Positions 17,601-26,700 are shown, counted from the first letter of the stretch. The stretch: 64,000 nucleotides of DNA from Sphingobacteriales bacterium 50-39 (GCA_001898505.1 MKTZ01000027.1:124001-188000), one strand, 5' to 3'. Translations and numbers: made by a program. The notes: generated from the letters alone by a model not told the origin.

Positions 17601-19983
17601 CCCGGTGGACACAAGCGCCTTCAATCCGACATCATTTGCAGGTCACCGTGAGTTTGCCACCGGTATCAAGCCCACCGATGCAGCTGTCGGTGATGTCGAC
17701 GGGGATGGCAAGCCGGACCTGGTAGTGGTCAATTTTCAGTCCAGTTCGGTGTCGATATACCGCAACACGAGCAAGCCCGCTCAATTGTCCCTTGCCCCCC
17801 GGATAGATCTTTCGACAGGAAGACAGGGCGCCAGGAGTATTGCTCTGGCGGATATGGATGGCGATGGCAGGTTGGATATCGTGGTGGGCATGGGGCAGGA
17901 TGTCAATGGGGGTGGCGTCGGTACGGGGCTCGTTATTTTCAGGAACATCGGTGCGGTAGGAAATCTGCAGTTTCACCGGGTGAACATCAAGGGTTATTAT
18001 AGAAATGACTTTATGGTCGTAGGTGACCTGGATGGAGACGGGAAGCCAGATGTCGCTGGTGCGGATCAAACGGTGTGCATTAGCTGTTACAACGCATACG
18101 CCAATATTTCTATTTATAGAAATACTACAACGAGTGGGGGCATCTCTTTTGAAGAATTTCCCCAGGGCTTAAATTCTAATAGTGCCGGCACAAGTATTAC
18201 GATGTTGGGAATGGCTTTGGGGGATTTGAATGGTGATGGAATGCCGGAGATCGCAATAGGCACCAATAGAGGAGGTTATGTTCTCGTTTTAAAAAATACC
18301 AGCCGGGCTGACGGCATTTATATGAACAGTATGACCTACGGGGATGCCTCGCGTGAATATAGTTCTAACTATATGGCAAGCCCGTCGATAGCCGATCTCG
18401 ATGGGGATGGGTATCCTGATATTATTACCTCGGGTGAAGTTATCAGGAACCTGGGAGGGCTCCAATTCCAAAGTCAGTCTACCAATTGGATTGGTGGATC
18501 GAACGTTCCGGCGGATCTGAACGGAGACGGGCTCCCTGATATCGCATATTGTTCCATCGATGGGGTGGGGCGATCTTCAGGAAGCAAGCTTTCCCTATTT
18601 AAGAATACCAGCACGCCGGGGGCGGTGGGCCTTGCGGCCGGCATGGATTACCCTGCGCTACCGTCCTCCAAGAAGATACAGACCGCGGACCTGGACGGAG
18701 ACGGGAAACCGGATATCGTCGTCACCAACCAGGAAGTCAATTCCATCTCTATCTTCCGCAACCGTACCGGTGAGCCCTTGCCGCCTGCGCCCGCCATCCT
18801 CTCATTCACGCCCGACAGCGGCAGCTATGCCACCCATGTAACGATCACGGGTACCGGCTTTACCCAAGTTACGGCTGTCAGCTTTGGAGGAGTACCCGCT
18901 GCCTCCTTCCGGATCGTTGGGTCGGATACGATCATCGCTGTCGTGGATTCCGGCGCCACGGGTTTGGTGAGCGTCACGATGCCCGGGGGCACGGGGACAC
19001 TACCCGGCTTCGTATATAATGACACCCACCTGCCGATCATCAGTGTTGTTTCACCTGCCGTCGCTGCGGCCGGCACGACTATTACCCTCACCGGACTTAA
19101 TTTAGCCGGTGCAACGTCGGTGCGCTTTGGTCAAAAGGATGCATCTTACTTTACGGTGGCATCCTCTGCCGGCATCACCGCGGTGTTGGATTCCGCTACC
19201 TCGGATACCATCTTCGTGACGACACCCCTGGGTACCAGCTGGATCACCGGGTTCACCTTTATACCTACTCCGGGCATCACGGCGGGGGATACGGTTTTTT
19301 GTCAAGGCTCCCCTTTGCTGCTGACTTCTTCCGCCGACACCGGTAATCGATGGTACCGGAACAGTATCCCCATTCCAGGGGCTGTCGCTGATACCCTGCT
19401 GGTCAATTCTAATGGCGCCTACACCGTGACGACTACCGTACTGGGAGTGGCTTCCGACACCTCCCGGGTGTTCAACGTGACCTTCCGTCCCCGTCCCGCC
19501 ACGCCGACCATTACCCTTAATGCCAGCAATGAGCTGGTCTCTTCTGTTGCTGTAGGCAACCAGTGGTATCAGGATACTGTCACTGCGATCGCAGGCGCCA
19601 CGGACCAGGTTTTCAAGCCCACCGCCTCGGGTAATTATTCCGTTGTCATCATCCAGGATGGCTGCCCGAGCGCCTTTTCGGATATACGATCCTTCCTGGT
19701 GACGGCTGTCGGCAATGTCAGCGGACCCGACAATTTTGTGCAGTTCGCGCCGAACCCGGTATGGAATTATATCACGGTCAGTTTTGACGGGCTGACGGTT
19801 GGCGCACCTGTATTGACGGTGGAGGTATTCAATATGGAAGGCCAGCGGGTACAGCTCAACCCTGCTATTCATAATGGGGACAGGATCGACTTGTCGGGAT
19901 TACCAAAAGGATCGTATATCCTGAAAGCCCTGAGCCACAAAAATGAAGTGAAGGCGATGGTGAAGATCCTGAAGTTGCAATAA
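14662..19983 (+). CDS. Giant secreted FG-GAP/VCBS and IPT/TIG repeat protein with T9SS sorting domain
   Basis: A 1773-residue surface protein. After a signal peptide ending near LIQTVLAQ come one IPT/TIG domain (34-113), a first FG-GAP/VCBS block (128-500), six IPT/TIG domains (505-985), a second FG-GAP block (about 1000-1365), two IPT/TIG domains (1375-1535), Ig-like linkers, and a Por-type C-terminal sorting domain (from FAPNPVWNYITVSF). I count fourteen DxDGDGxxD-type loops, seven in each FG-GAP block, which are Ca2+-binding and form beta-propeller blades. This fits a type IX-exported adhesin or matrix protein. The ATG lies 36 bp after a good promoter. It ends directly against the NTF2-like gene on the other strand, with no spacer. 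Confidence 0.9.
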   Translation: MNPHYLVAFYIKRRLHACVFLFVNLFLIQTVLAQPSINSFSPSSGPMGTAVTISGTNFSAIPSANIVYFGAARATVLTASATSLSVAAPATATYQPITVTVNGLTASSARPFIVTFAGGGNIIAPSFAARLDFATDLHPEVLVAADFDGDGKTDLASSNYYNSGGPSASISVLRNTGTAGTIDFAPRVDLTAKTYTFGLAAGDLNGDGKPDLAATSSSGTQTVSVFLNTSSPGVISFASKVDYATGTSPAGVAIADVDGDGRLDLIVADFLSGTVSLFQNTSSGSALSFAPKVDVATGQGPYNVAMGDLDGDGKPDLAVTNSLSRTMSIFLNTGHPGTIAFAGKVDIATTSGSDEPNSIAIADLDGDGKPDLVIGNNNINSLNASVNAFAVFRNTCSIGTVSFGPPVNYYSGNAGNISVGDLNGDGKPDLMIPGFVNPNGINVYQNTSVPGTISLSNPVGYAEVIPYGPVIADLDGDGRPDLAIGTAKNTAAVFRNKLTEPSIIQFNPMTAAAAATVTITGVNLMGVTKVSFGGTPAASFTVVSDTRIDAVVGTGRSGDVAVTGPKGSGSMPGFVFAGAPVITSFFPASAKSGDTVTLVGANFSGAYDVKFGGTEAHTMTVVSPDTVIAVVGAGISGSVSITTPYGTASLPGFAYIPIPEVNAFSPLYAGPGQVVKIFGAHLTGATAVSFGGVAASSFTVLGDSTLSAVVGQGASGSVTVTTPFGQASVAGFTYYPPPVIQSFSPSSGFHGVKLTITGANFADATGVTVGGVDYSGSFTIVSPNTITLTLNYLGASGSIVVYTRWGTDSIPGFIFYKNPEVSAISPGIAGPGMTVTITGKEFTRISSVTLGGVPVRSFTVVSPDTITAIVDTGATGFVAVTNPAGSNINQGPPFIFTLRPLISSYFPLSGPVGTVVSIWGSNFDNNDVVYIGGVKATILSANPGMLKVAVPSGAGYGPLTVTSPTIGLTGYSNIPFNVTFPVDTSAFNPTSFAGHREFATGIKPTDAAVGDVDGDGKPDLVVVNFQSSSVSIYRNTSKPAQLSLAPRIDLSTGRQGARSIALADMDGDGRLDIVVGMGQDVNGGGVGTGLVIFRNIGAVGNLQFHRVNIKGYYRNDFMVVGDLDGDGKPDVAGADQTVCISCYNAYANISIYRNTTTSGGISFEEFPQGLNSNSAGTSITMLGMALGDLNGDGMPEIAIGTNRGGYVLVLKNTSRADGIYMNSMTYGDASREYSSNYMASPSIADLDGDGYPDIITSGEVIRNLGGLQFQSQSTNWIGGSNVPADLNGDGLPDIAYCSIDGVGRSSGSKLSLFKNTSTPGAVGLAAGMDYPALPSSKKIQTADLDGDGKPDIVVTNQEVNSISIFRNRTGEPLPPAPAILSFTPDSGSYATHVTITGTGFTQVTAVSFGGVPAASFRIVGSDTIIAVVDSGATGLVSVTMPGGTGTLPGFVYNDTHLPIISVVSPAVAAAGTTITLTGLNLAGATSVRFGQKDASYFTVASSAGITAVLDSATSDTIFVTTPLGTSWITGFTFIPTPGITAGDTVFCQGSPLLLTSSADTGNRWYRNSIPIPGAVADTLLVNSNGAYTVTTTVLGVASDTSRVFNVTFRPRPATPTITLNASNELVSSVAVGNQWYQDTVTAIAGATDQVFKPTASGNYSVVIIQDGCPSAFSDIRSFLVTAVGNVSGPDNFVQFAPNPVWNYITVSFDGLTVGAPVLTVEVFNMEGQRVQLNPAIHNGDRIDLSGLPKGSYILKALSHKNEVKAMVKILKLQ

Positions 19984-20349
19984 TCAATAAAAGAACTGTT
20001 CTTTGACGATCTTGCCATTCTGTACGTGGAATACCGCCACCTCTTCGAGCTCGATACGTGGCCTGCCTTTGAACGTGACTTCCTGTTTCAGGACGACACT
20101 GAAAAATTCGCCTGCGACAAGCGGCTCGCTGCAGGTATAGCTGTGTATGGCCTCGATCGTAGCCCGGCGGGCGATGCCTTTTGCCTTGACAGCTTCCTGG
20201 CCGTTCGTAAGGACGGGTATTCCCATCGACGCCGCCTTGTCGGATTCCTGGCAAACGACGTTCTCGTCATAGAGGGTGTCCTGGATCTGGACAAATTCAC
20301 GTTGGGAGGCTAATTCGTAATAGCGGGCTGCTGTTTCCTGTGTTGTCAT
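19984..20349 (-). CDS. SnoaL/NTF2-like fold protein
   Basis: A 121-residue cytoplasmic protein of the SnoaL-like NTF2 superfamily: an N-terminal helix pair (TAARYYELASQREFVQIQDT), then strands with LYDENVVCQES and a C-terminal HVQNGKIVKEQFFY strand pair that closes the cone. Members are enzymes or small-ligand binders; residues here do not fix a reaction. The CATCTTTG element at 20375-20382 is a likely -7 box. It is monocistronic and abuts the end of the giant FG-GAP gene. Confidence 0.75.
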   Translation of the reverse strand: MTTQETAARYYELASQREFVQIQDTLYDENVVCQESDKAASMGIPVLTNGQEAVKAKGIARRATIEAIHSYTCSEPLVAGEFFSVVLKQEVTFKGRPRIELEEVAVFHVQNGKIVKEQFFY

Positions 20350-20374
20350 AATGCTTTTTATTGGTTTGTTATGA

Positions 20375-20382
20375 CAAAGATG
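20375..20382 (-). promoter_or_regulatory. -7 element CATCTTTG
   Basis: Minus strand CATCTTTG, one mismatch to TAnnTTTG, 25 nt before the ATG of the SnoaL-like gene. Confidence 0.4.
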
Positions 20383-20468
20383 GAGGGGGGTAGTGACAAC
20401 CCTATGTCAGTAGGTGCGATGTCCCACCATTATTCATGCAGTCGGAAAAACATAACCATTGGCGGATA

Positions 20469-20711
20469 TTAGGAAATTTCGTGATCGCCGTACTTCTGCC
20501 AATAGGTTCCATTGATCCGGCTCAAGAGCGATACCAGAGAGTTGGGGCAATTGGGATAACCACGTTTTAACTCAGCTAGCTGCATGTGGCCAGCGCCGGA
20601 AGCATATGACAGTTCGTCTTTATCCTCTTCTGACAGGTGTTCCTGTAAACCTTTTAGATACAGCTCAACGATACTGCTTTCAGACAGAGGACCGCCGTCG
20701 ATGGCAATCAT
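20469..20711 (-). CDS. Short SMI1/KNR4 (SUKH)-like protein
   Basis: An 80-residue protein whose second half (AELKRGYPNCPNSLVSLLSR, then INGTYWQKYGD) resembles the start of SMI1/KNR4 domains, where an acidic pattern is followed by LP-type SLxxLLxxxNG. It is much shorter than a full SUKH domain (about 130 residues or more), so it is either a truncated member or an independent small protein. Its ATG overlaps the stop of the upstream DUF2892-like gene (TAATG), so translation is coupled, and it is the last gene of the efflux operon. No toxin partner is nearby. Function unknown. Confidence 0.55.
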   Translation of the reverse strand: MIAIDGGPLSESSIVELYLKGLQEHLSEEDKDELSYASGAGHMQLAELKRGYPNCPNSLVSLLSRINGTYWQKYGDHEIS

Positions 20712-20899
20712 TATTTTTTATCCACGCCAATCCGTTCCAGGATCTTTTCCAGCGGACAGAACCGAGTGAAGGACGACTGCAGGAGGTTCAGCCCTACAAA
20801 TCCTGTGAGCCACAGCCATTTTTCGCTGACATATATGGCAAGGATCAGGCTTGTCAGAACAAGGCTGCCAGCCACGGCTCTGATAATTCTTTCTTTCAT
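20711..20899 (-). CDS. YgaP-like/DUF2892 small membrane protein
   Basis: A 62-residue protein with two hydrophobic segments (AGSLVLTSLILAIYV and WLTGFVGLNLLQSSF), ending RFCPLEKILERIGVDK. This is the pattern of the YgaP-like transmembrane domain (DUF2892), including the conserved FCPL motif. Such domains are often fused to or encoded beside rhodaneses and SQR enzymes, which fits this locus: a rhodanese, an OsmC protein and an SQR-like remnant lie upstream. It follows the RND gene after 99 bp and is coupled to the next ORF by TAATG. Confidence 0.75.
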   Translation of the reverse strand: MKERIIRAVAGSLVLTSLILAIYVSEKWLWLTGFVGLNLLQSSFTRFCPLEKILERIGVDKK

Positions 20900-20998
20900 T
20901 TTTTTAGTTTTTATTTGTTAACTGACTTGTTTTTCAACGGCGAGCACGAATGCCCGCAAGGGAAACCCATTATGATCAGTAGTTTCATATTCATGTAT

Positions 20999-23900
20999 TT
21001 ATTTTTTGCCGGCATATTTTTTCTTCAGCATCTTATGATATAGTAGTGGTACTACCAGCAACGTGAGGAAGGTGGAGGTTATGGTCCCGCCCATCAATGC
21101 GATGGCCAGTCCCTGGAAGATGGGGTCGAAGAGAATGATTACAGCGCCCAGCACGACGGCGCCGGCCGTCAGCAGGATAGGGGTCGTGCGCACTGCCCCG
21201 GCCTCGATGATGGACTGGTTCAATGACACGCCTTCTTTTAGTCGTATATCGATGAAGTCGATGAGCAGGACACTGTTCCGGACCATTACGCCGGCCAGCG
21301 CGATGAACCCGATCATGGATGTGGCGGTGAAGAAGGCCCCAAGCAGCCAGTGACCCAAAATAATCCCTACGAGGGACAGTGGTATCGCGGCCAGCATTAC
21401 CAGCGGTACGACAAAATTCTGGAACCAGCCGACGATGAGCATATAGATAATGATAAGCACAACGAGGAACGCGATGCCAAGATCCCGGAATACTTCATAG
21501 GTTATCTGCCATTCCCCATCCCATTTCAATGAGAAGTTGTCCTCGTATTCCGGCTGGTGTGTATATTCTTCCTTAAGGCTATATCCTGCGGGAAGGTGGA
21601 TAGATCTTAGACTATCGGAAATAGACATCATGGCATAGGAAGGGCTTTCCAGCCGTCCGGCCATATCTGCCAGCACATAGACCACTCTTTTCTGGTTCTT
21701 CCGGTAGATGGACTTGGGTGCAATGCCCCTGGTGATGGCGGCGATGTCACCTACTCGAACGGAATTTCCCTGCTGACCCGTCACCGTCAGGTTGGCGATA
21801 TCGTTAATGGATGCTTTGTCTGCATCGGCCAGCTGCAGCTCGATAGCTACCGGGCTGAAGGATGCCGGCACATGGAGTGTTCCGGCAGGCATACCTGACA
21901 GGGCGCCCCGGATGGCAGCGACCACCTGGGCAGGTGCTACGCCATATCGCATGGCTTTTTCCCTGTCTACTGCGAATTGGAATGTGGGTTGGTCGTCTTC
22001 CACCATCCAGTCCACATCCACCACGTCGGCGGTCTTGCTGACCAGATCCTTTACCTGGCGGGCGACAGCAATCTGTTGTTTGTAATCCGGTCCGTAGATC
22101 TCGGCCACCAGCGTCGATAGCACTGGCGGACCGGGGGGGACTTCCACTACCTTGACATTGGCATTGTATTTAGCGGCGATGGCCTGGATACCCGGCCTCA
22201 TTTCCTTGGCTATCTGATGACTTTGCTTGCTTCTTTCCCCTTTGCCCACGAGGTTGACTTGTATGTCGGCCACATTATCGCCTCTTCTGAGGTCATAATG
22301 TCTTACGAGACCGTTGAAGCTGATGGGGCCGGAGGTGCCGATGTAACCCTGGCAGTTCACTACCAGCGGCTGACCGGAAACATAGGTGGCTATATCACGG
22401 GTGACGGCCGCCGTCTTCTCCAGGGTGGTCCCTTCGGGCATATCGACCACTACCTGGAGTTCATTCTTATTGTCGAACGGCAGCATCTTCACGGCCACGG
22501 CCCTGGTATAGAACATGCTCATGGATGCGAGCAGCAGCAGGGCGATGCCGATGATAAAGGCGTATCGTTTCCACTTTTTGTCCAGCAAGGGCTGCATGAA
22601 GGAGCGGTAGACCTTGAAAATGCGTGTTTCTTCCGGCACGACAGCCTTCTTACTCTCCCCATGCTTTTTTTCTTTTTCCCGCAGGAACAGGTATCCCAGG
22701 TAGGGTGTCAGTGTAAGGGCGACGACCAGCGAAAGGAGCATGGCTATAGATGCACCGATGGGCATGGGGCTCATATAGGGTCCCATGAGCCCGGAAACGA
22801 ACGCCATGGGTAATACGGCGGCAATGACGGTAAAGGTGGCAAGGATCGTTGGGTTGCCGACCTCGTTGATGGCGTAGATGGCTGCCTGCAGCGGAGGCAG
22901 CTGCTTCAGCTTAAAATGCCGGTGCATGTTTTCGGCGATGATGATGGAGTCGTCTACCACTATCCCGGTAATAAACACAAGTGCAAAGAGCGTGATCCTG
23001 TTAAGCGTATAATGCAACAGGTAATAGCTGAAGAGGGTCAGTGCAAAAGTCACCGGTACCGACAGGAAAACCACCAGACCGCCCCGCCATCCCATGGCCA
23101 GCATGACGAAGGCCGTGACAGCAACGATGGCTATGAACAGATGGAACAGTAGCTCCGATACTTTTTCGGAGGCTGTTTCCCCATAATTACGGGTCACCGT
23201 CATCTTTACGTCGGAAGGGATCAATTGCTTTTTCAGGTAGTCCGTCTTCCTTACTATTTCTTCCGACAGGTGCATGGCGTCGGCGCCTTTCCGTTTGGCC
23301 ACTGCGAGCGTCACTGCCGGGTAGAGGGAATGAAAAGTATTTTGAAGGGTATCGGACTTGCCATAGCCAAAGAAGACGTATTGCGAGGGAGTTGCGGGAC
23401 CGTCGATCACCCTTGCGACCTGCCGGAGATAAATGGGCTGTTGTTTGTTCACTCCCACCACCAGGTTGGCGATCTCTCCCGCGTCTTTCAGGAAATCGCC
23501 TGCATTTACCAGAAAGGCGGTATCCTGTTTCAGGAGCGAGCCGGCTTCTGCCTGTGCATTCCCGCCGGGGATCTGTCTTGCGATACCGGCGAAGTCGAGG
23601 TGATATTCAGCCAGCTTGTCCTTGTCGAGCAACACCCTTACCTGCCGGCCGCGGCCGCCGATGATGTTTACATCTGCCACGTCGGGAACTTTCTTTATCT
23701 CGTTGGTAACGACCTCGGATAATTGTCTGAGACTGTAGTCGCTCTCCTTATCGCTCCACAAAGTGAGGCTCAAAGCGGGGACATCGTCGATGCTGCGGGT
23801 CTTTATCATCGGTATGGTCACGCCCTGCGGCATCCTGTCCATATTTTTCATCAATTCGTCATACAGCTTCACCATACTCCTTTCCACATCTTCTCCTACA

Positions 23901-24202
23901 TAGAACTGGACGATCAGCATGGACTGCCCTTTCATGGAAGTAGAGTAGACATATTCCACACCTTTGATATTGGAGATCATTTTTTCAAGGGGTTCGCTCA
24001 CCCGGCTCTCCACCTCTTCCGGCGCCGCACCCGGGTAGCCGACGAATATATCGGCGATCGGCACCTGTATCTGGGGCTCTTCTTCCCGTGGTATCAGCAG
24101 GGTGCTGTATCCACCGATGAGTAGAAAGGCGATCATGAGCAGGATCGTCAATTTCGACTGAACGAACGCCTTTGCTATTTTTCCGGCTATGCCTTCTTGC
24201 AT
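20999..24202 (-). CDS. RND efflux transporter, inner-membrane permease (AcrB/HAE-type)
   Basis: A 1067-residue proton-driven pump, full length. It has the N-terminal helix, large porter domains starting near PREEEPQIQVPIADIFVGYP, the TM4 signature FITGIVVDDSIIIAENM, and the C-terminal helix bundle with GVMVRNSVLLIDFI. It lacks the DFGLLVDGA signature of metal pumps, so organic or hydrophobic substrates are more likely. Gene order adaptor-pump downstream of a TolC gene and short spacings (10 and 23 bp) mark one operon with 25346-26683 and 24226-25335. The operon is preceded by a perfect Crp-type palindrome, so expression is probably tied to the local Crp/Fnr regulator. Confidence 0.93.
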   Translation of the reverse strand: MQEGIAGKIAKAFVQSKLTILLMIAFLLIGGYSTLLIPREEEPQIQVPIADIFVGYPGAAPEEVESRVSEPLEKMISNIKGVEYVYSTSMKGQSMLIVQFYVGEDVERSMVKLYDELMKNMDRMPQGVTIPMIKTRSIDDVPALSLTLWSDKESDYSLRQLSEVVTNEIKKVPDVADVNIIGGRGRQVRVLLDKDKLAEYHLDFAGIARQIPGGNAQAEAGSLLKQDTAFLVNAGDFLKDAGEIANLVVGVNKQQPIYLRQVARVIDGPATPSQYVFFGYGKSDTLQNTFHSLYPAVTLAVAKRKGADAMHLSEEIVRKTDYLKKQLIPSDVKMTVTRNYGETASEKVSELLFHLFIAIVAVTAFVMLAMGWRGGLVVFLSVPVTFALTLFSYYLLHYTLNRITLFALVFITGIVVDDSIIIAENMHRHFKLKQLPPLQAAIYAINEVGNPTILATFTVIAAVLPMAFVSGLMGPYMSPMPIGASIAMLLSLVVALTLTPYLGYLFLREKEKKHGESKKAVVPEETRIFKVYRSFMQPLLDKKWKRYAFIIGIALLLLASMSMFYTRAVAVKMLPFDNKNELQVVVDMPEGTTLEKTAAVTRDIATYVSGQPLVVNCQGYIGTSGPISFNGLVRHYDLRRGDNVADIQVNLVGKGERSKQSHQIAKEMRPGIQAIAAKYNANVKVVEVPPGPPVLSTLVAEIYGPDYKQQIAVARQVKDLVSKTADVVDVDWMVEDDQPTFQFAVDREKAMRYGVAPAQVVAAIRGALSGMPAGTLHVPASFSPVAIELQLADADKASINDIANLTVTGQQGNSVRVGDIAAITRGIAPKSIYRKNQKRVVYVLADMAGRLESPSYAMMSISDSLRSIHLPAGYSLKEEYTHQPEYEDNFSLKWDGEWQITYEVFRDLGIAFLVVLIIIYMLIVGWFQNFVVPLVMLAAIPLSLVGIILGHWLLGAFFTATSMIGFIALAGVMVRNSVLLIDFIDIRLKEGVSLNQSIIEAGAVRTTPILLTAGAVVLGAVIILFDPIFQGLAIALMGGTITSTFLTLLVVPLLYHKMLKKKYAGKK

Positions 24203-24225
24203 ATTCTTTTTTTTATAATGAGGTT

Positions 24226-25335
24226 CTATTTTTCTATTACAGGGATACCATTGTACAATTTGCCAGAGGCGCTGGCGATAAAGGGTTCATCCGCATTGAG
24301 TCCCGAAAGGACCTCTACCTGATCGCCTACTTTTTTGCCTGTTCTGATCCAGCGCAGGAGGGCCGTATGCATATTACTGACGGTGTAAATACCCGTGAGC
24401 TGATCCCTCTCCACCAGGGCGGATACAGGAACGAAAACAGCTATGTTTTGCAATGGAGATCCTTTTTGCGGGGGCAGCGGTGTTTTTTCGAGTATGAAAA
24501 CGTTGACATACATGCCTGCATACAAGTTTTTTTGGATGTCCTGCGGCAGGCCTATTTTTATCTGATATTGCCCGCCCAATGAGGAAACGCTGATCTGTGT
24601 CACCGTGCCGGTGGTCCTTAGGTCGCCTGATCTCACTTCGAGCTCCGCTTTATCTCCCGTCCTGATCCGGCTGATATCGGACTCTGCCACCGTTGCATTT
24701 ACCTGCAGCACGTTGTTTTGTTCCACCGTCAGGATCGGCATTCCGGGAGCAGCCAGGCTCCCTTCGTCTGCCAGCTTTTGTGTTACAACGCCTGTGAAAG
24801 GGGCCATCAGCCGTGCATAGGCGGAGGAAGCATCCACTTCCCGGCGCATTTGCTGTGCGCCTTCCAGCCTCGAACCGGCTGCCCGGAGGCGAAGGGTAGC
24901 ATTGTCCAGCTCGCTGGCCGTTGCGCTCTGTTTGTTGTAGAGGGCGTTGTACCGGTCATAGTCTTTTCGGGCGTTGTCGAGGTCTGCCTGGGCGCCCGTT
25001 ATCAGGGCATCCGCCTGCGCCTTTTTGGCGGCGATGTCATCACTGCTGATAGTAACCAGCAGCTGTCCCTGCCTCACCTTGTCGCCTACCTTCACATGGA
25101 CCTTCGTGATCGTACCCATCAGCCGGGTGCTGATCGACGCGGAATTTACGGCTTCGACCTGTCCGCTGGCGATGGTGCCGTCGGAATGGACCTGAGATGG
25201 TTTGGCGGTGACGACATTGACAGGGGTTTCTTTTTTTTCTTCCCCCCGGCCAGGGTTACTGGCGCCTGAACAGCCTGCGAGTGAAAGAATGCCTGCTATG
25301 AGGACAGTTGGGAAGAGAATATTTTTATGTTTCAT
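24226..25335 (-). CDS. RND periplasmic adaptor (membrane fusion protein, HlyD-like lipoprotein)
   Basis: A 369-residue lipoprotein adaptor joining the RND pump to TolC. The lipobox LSLAGC places the lipidated Cys at residue 22. Then come the barrel-sandwich halves (ASISTRLMGTITKVHVKVGD; LMAPFTGVVTQKLADEGSLA), a helical hairpin between them (about 105-165), and a beta-barrel domain with LRTTGTVTQISVSSLGGQYQ. It sits between the TolC and RND genes with 10 and 23 bp spacers in a single operon. Confidence 0.92.
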   Translation of the reverse strand: MKHKNILFPTVLIAGILSLAGCSGASNPGRGEEKKETPVNVVTAKPSQVHSDGTIASGQVEAVNSASISTRLMGTITKVHVKVGDKVRQGQLLVTISSDDIAAKKAQADALITGAQADLDNARKDYDRYNALYNKQSATASELDNATLRLRAAGSRLEGAQQMRREVDASSAYARLMAPFTGVVTQKLADEGSLAAPGMPILTVEQNNVLQVNATVAESDISRIRTGDKAELEVRSGDLRTTGTVTQISVSSLGGQYQIKIGLPQDIQKNLYAGMYVNVFILEKTPLPPQKGSPLQNIAVFVPVSALVERDQLTGIYTVSNMHTALLRWIRTGKKVGDQVEVLSGLNADEPFIASASGKLYNGIPVIEK

Positions 25336-25345
25336 TTGTTCGAAT

Positions 25346-26683
25346 TTATTTTCCTGAAGAAGAGGTTAAGTAGTCGATATAGGCCTTGGTTACGTCCCGG
25401 TCGAACACGGCCTGGGCAAGTGCCAGCTGCTGCTGTGATAGCTGTGTCTGCGACAGCAGCACATCCGTGCTCCCGGACAGCCCTTGTTCATACCTGTCAT
25501 GCAGGATGCGGTACGATTCGGCGGCGCTGGCAACGGCGGCCTGCTGCTGGCTGATCCGGAATCCGGCGTCCTCCAGCTTTCGGAGGGTTGCATTCAGCTC
25601 TACCTGGCTTTGCTCTTTGTATAAATTATATTGCTCCGACAGCTTGTTCTTTTCCAGGGCCAGTGTCGCATTTTTGTTCCGGATGCTGTTGCCTTTGAAT
25701 ATATCCCAGGACAGGCGAAGGCCGGCCAGATATCCTCCTGCGCCGAAGCCAAGCATCCTGCTATCGTTGAGCTGATACGATCCGAATGCATTTAGCCGGG
25801 GCAACGCGCTCATTTTGGACGAACGGATCATCAGGTCAGATGCCTCGATGGCCTTCCGGAGGGCGGAGAGGTCAGCACGGTCTTCGGATAGTGTAATGTT
25901 CGAAGTCGTGTCTGTCATAATCCCTGTGCCGATGCTGTCTACGGCATAGACGGGTCCCGGCGTCCGGCCCATCAAGAACCCAAGATAGTCCGAGGCATTC
26001 CTGAGCTGGGATCTTGCTTCCGCAAGCCGGCTCTCTGTAGTCTTCACCTGTACCCGGATGTTCAATGCATCGGCTTTGCCAAGCATTCCCTGGTCCACCC
26101 GATCATTGGTATACCGGTATAGGGCCAGCGCTGTTCCCAGCGCATCCTCCATGACCTTTTGTGTTTTGTAGGCCAGTTGCAGCTGTATATATGCCGTACG
26201 CGCCTGGAATACGATCTCTTCCCTGGTCCGTTGTCCTTTCAGGCGATAGACTTCTTTTTCCATGTACGCGCCTTTGCGTTGATACACCAGGTCCATATTG
26301 AGCAGGGGTTGCTGAATGTCGAACGATGTCATGAAGTCTGGTGTTGCGTTAGGATGGTTCAGCCGGGCAGGGTCGAAATCCGCCGCCCCGATGGACTTCT
26401 GCTGCAGCGTGAAACCAAAAGCATTCAGGGGATTATTAGTAGACATGGCCGAATAGGATATGCTTGCCTGGGGCAGATAGATTGCTTCCGTCTGTTTATA
26501 CCGTGCATCCGCTGCCTTTTCATCCAATGACGCTATCTTCAGGCTGTGGTTGTTGAATAATACTGCAGCAATGGCCTCATCGGCTGTCAGCCTCACGGGG
26601 ACGTTCTGGGCGGAGACGCGGGAAAGGGCTGTTGCCAGTATTATTATCGGATACACTACTCTTTTCCAAAATATTGATGTCAT
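25346..26683 (-). CDS. TolC-family outer-membrane efflux protein
   Basis: A 445-residue outer-membrane channel: signal peptide ending near SRVSAQ, then two TolC-like repeats of long helices (RQKSIGAADFDPARLNHPNA region; STDVLLSQTQLSQQQLALAQ near the C-terminus). It is the first gene of the efflux operon. The ATG at 26683 is chosen; the frame also allows a TTG nine bases upstream. A -7 box TAGCTTTG at 26701-26708 would start transcription about 12 nt before this ATG, and a palindromic Crp-type site lies at 26730-26745 where a -33 box would be expected. Confidence 0.9.
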   Translation of the reverse strand: MTSIFWKRVVYPIIILATALSRVSAQNVPVRLTADEAIAAVLFNNHSLKIASLDEKAADARYKQTEAIYLPQASISYSAMSTNNPLNAFGFTLQQKSIGAADFDPARLNHPNATPDFMTSFDIQQPLLNMDLVYQRKGAYMEKEVYRLKGQRTREEIVFQARTAYIQLQLAYKTQKVMEDALGTALALYRYTNDRVDQGMLGKADALNIRVQVKTTESRLAEARSQLRNASDYLGFLMGRTPGPVYAVDSIGTGIMTDTTSNITLSEDRADLSALRKAIEASDLMIRSSKMSALPRLNAFGSYQLNDSRMLGFGAGGYLAGLRLSWDIFKGNSIRNKNATLALEKNKLSEQYNLYKEQSQVELNATLRKLEDAGFRISQQQAAVASAAESYRILHDRYEQGLSGSTDVLLSQTQLSQQQLALAQAVFDRDVTKAYIDYLTSSSGK

Positions 26684-26700
26684 TATTCCCAATTTTTCAG

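Noticed and set aside
20395-20420. GTGACAACCCTATGTCAG near the SnoaL-like gene, considered as a fourth Crp-type site
   Set aside because: Spacing and arms do not match CGTGAC-N4-GTCACG; the half-sites are eight bases apart and imperfect.
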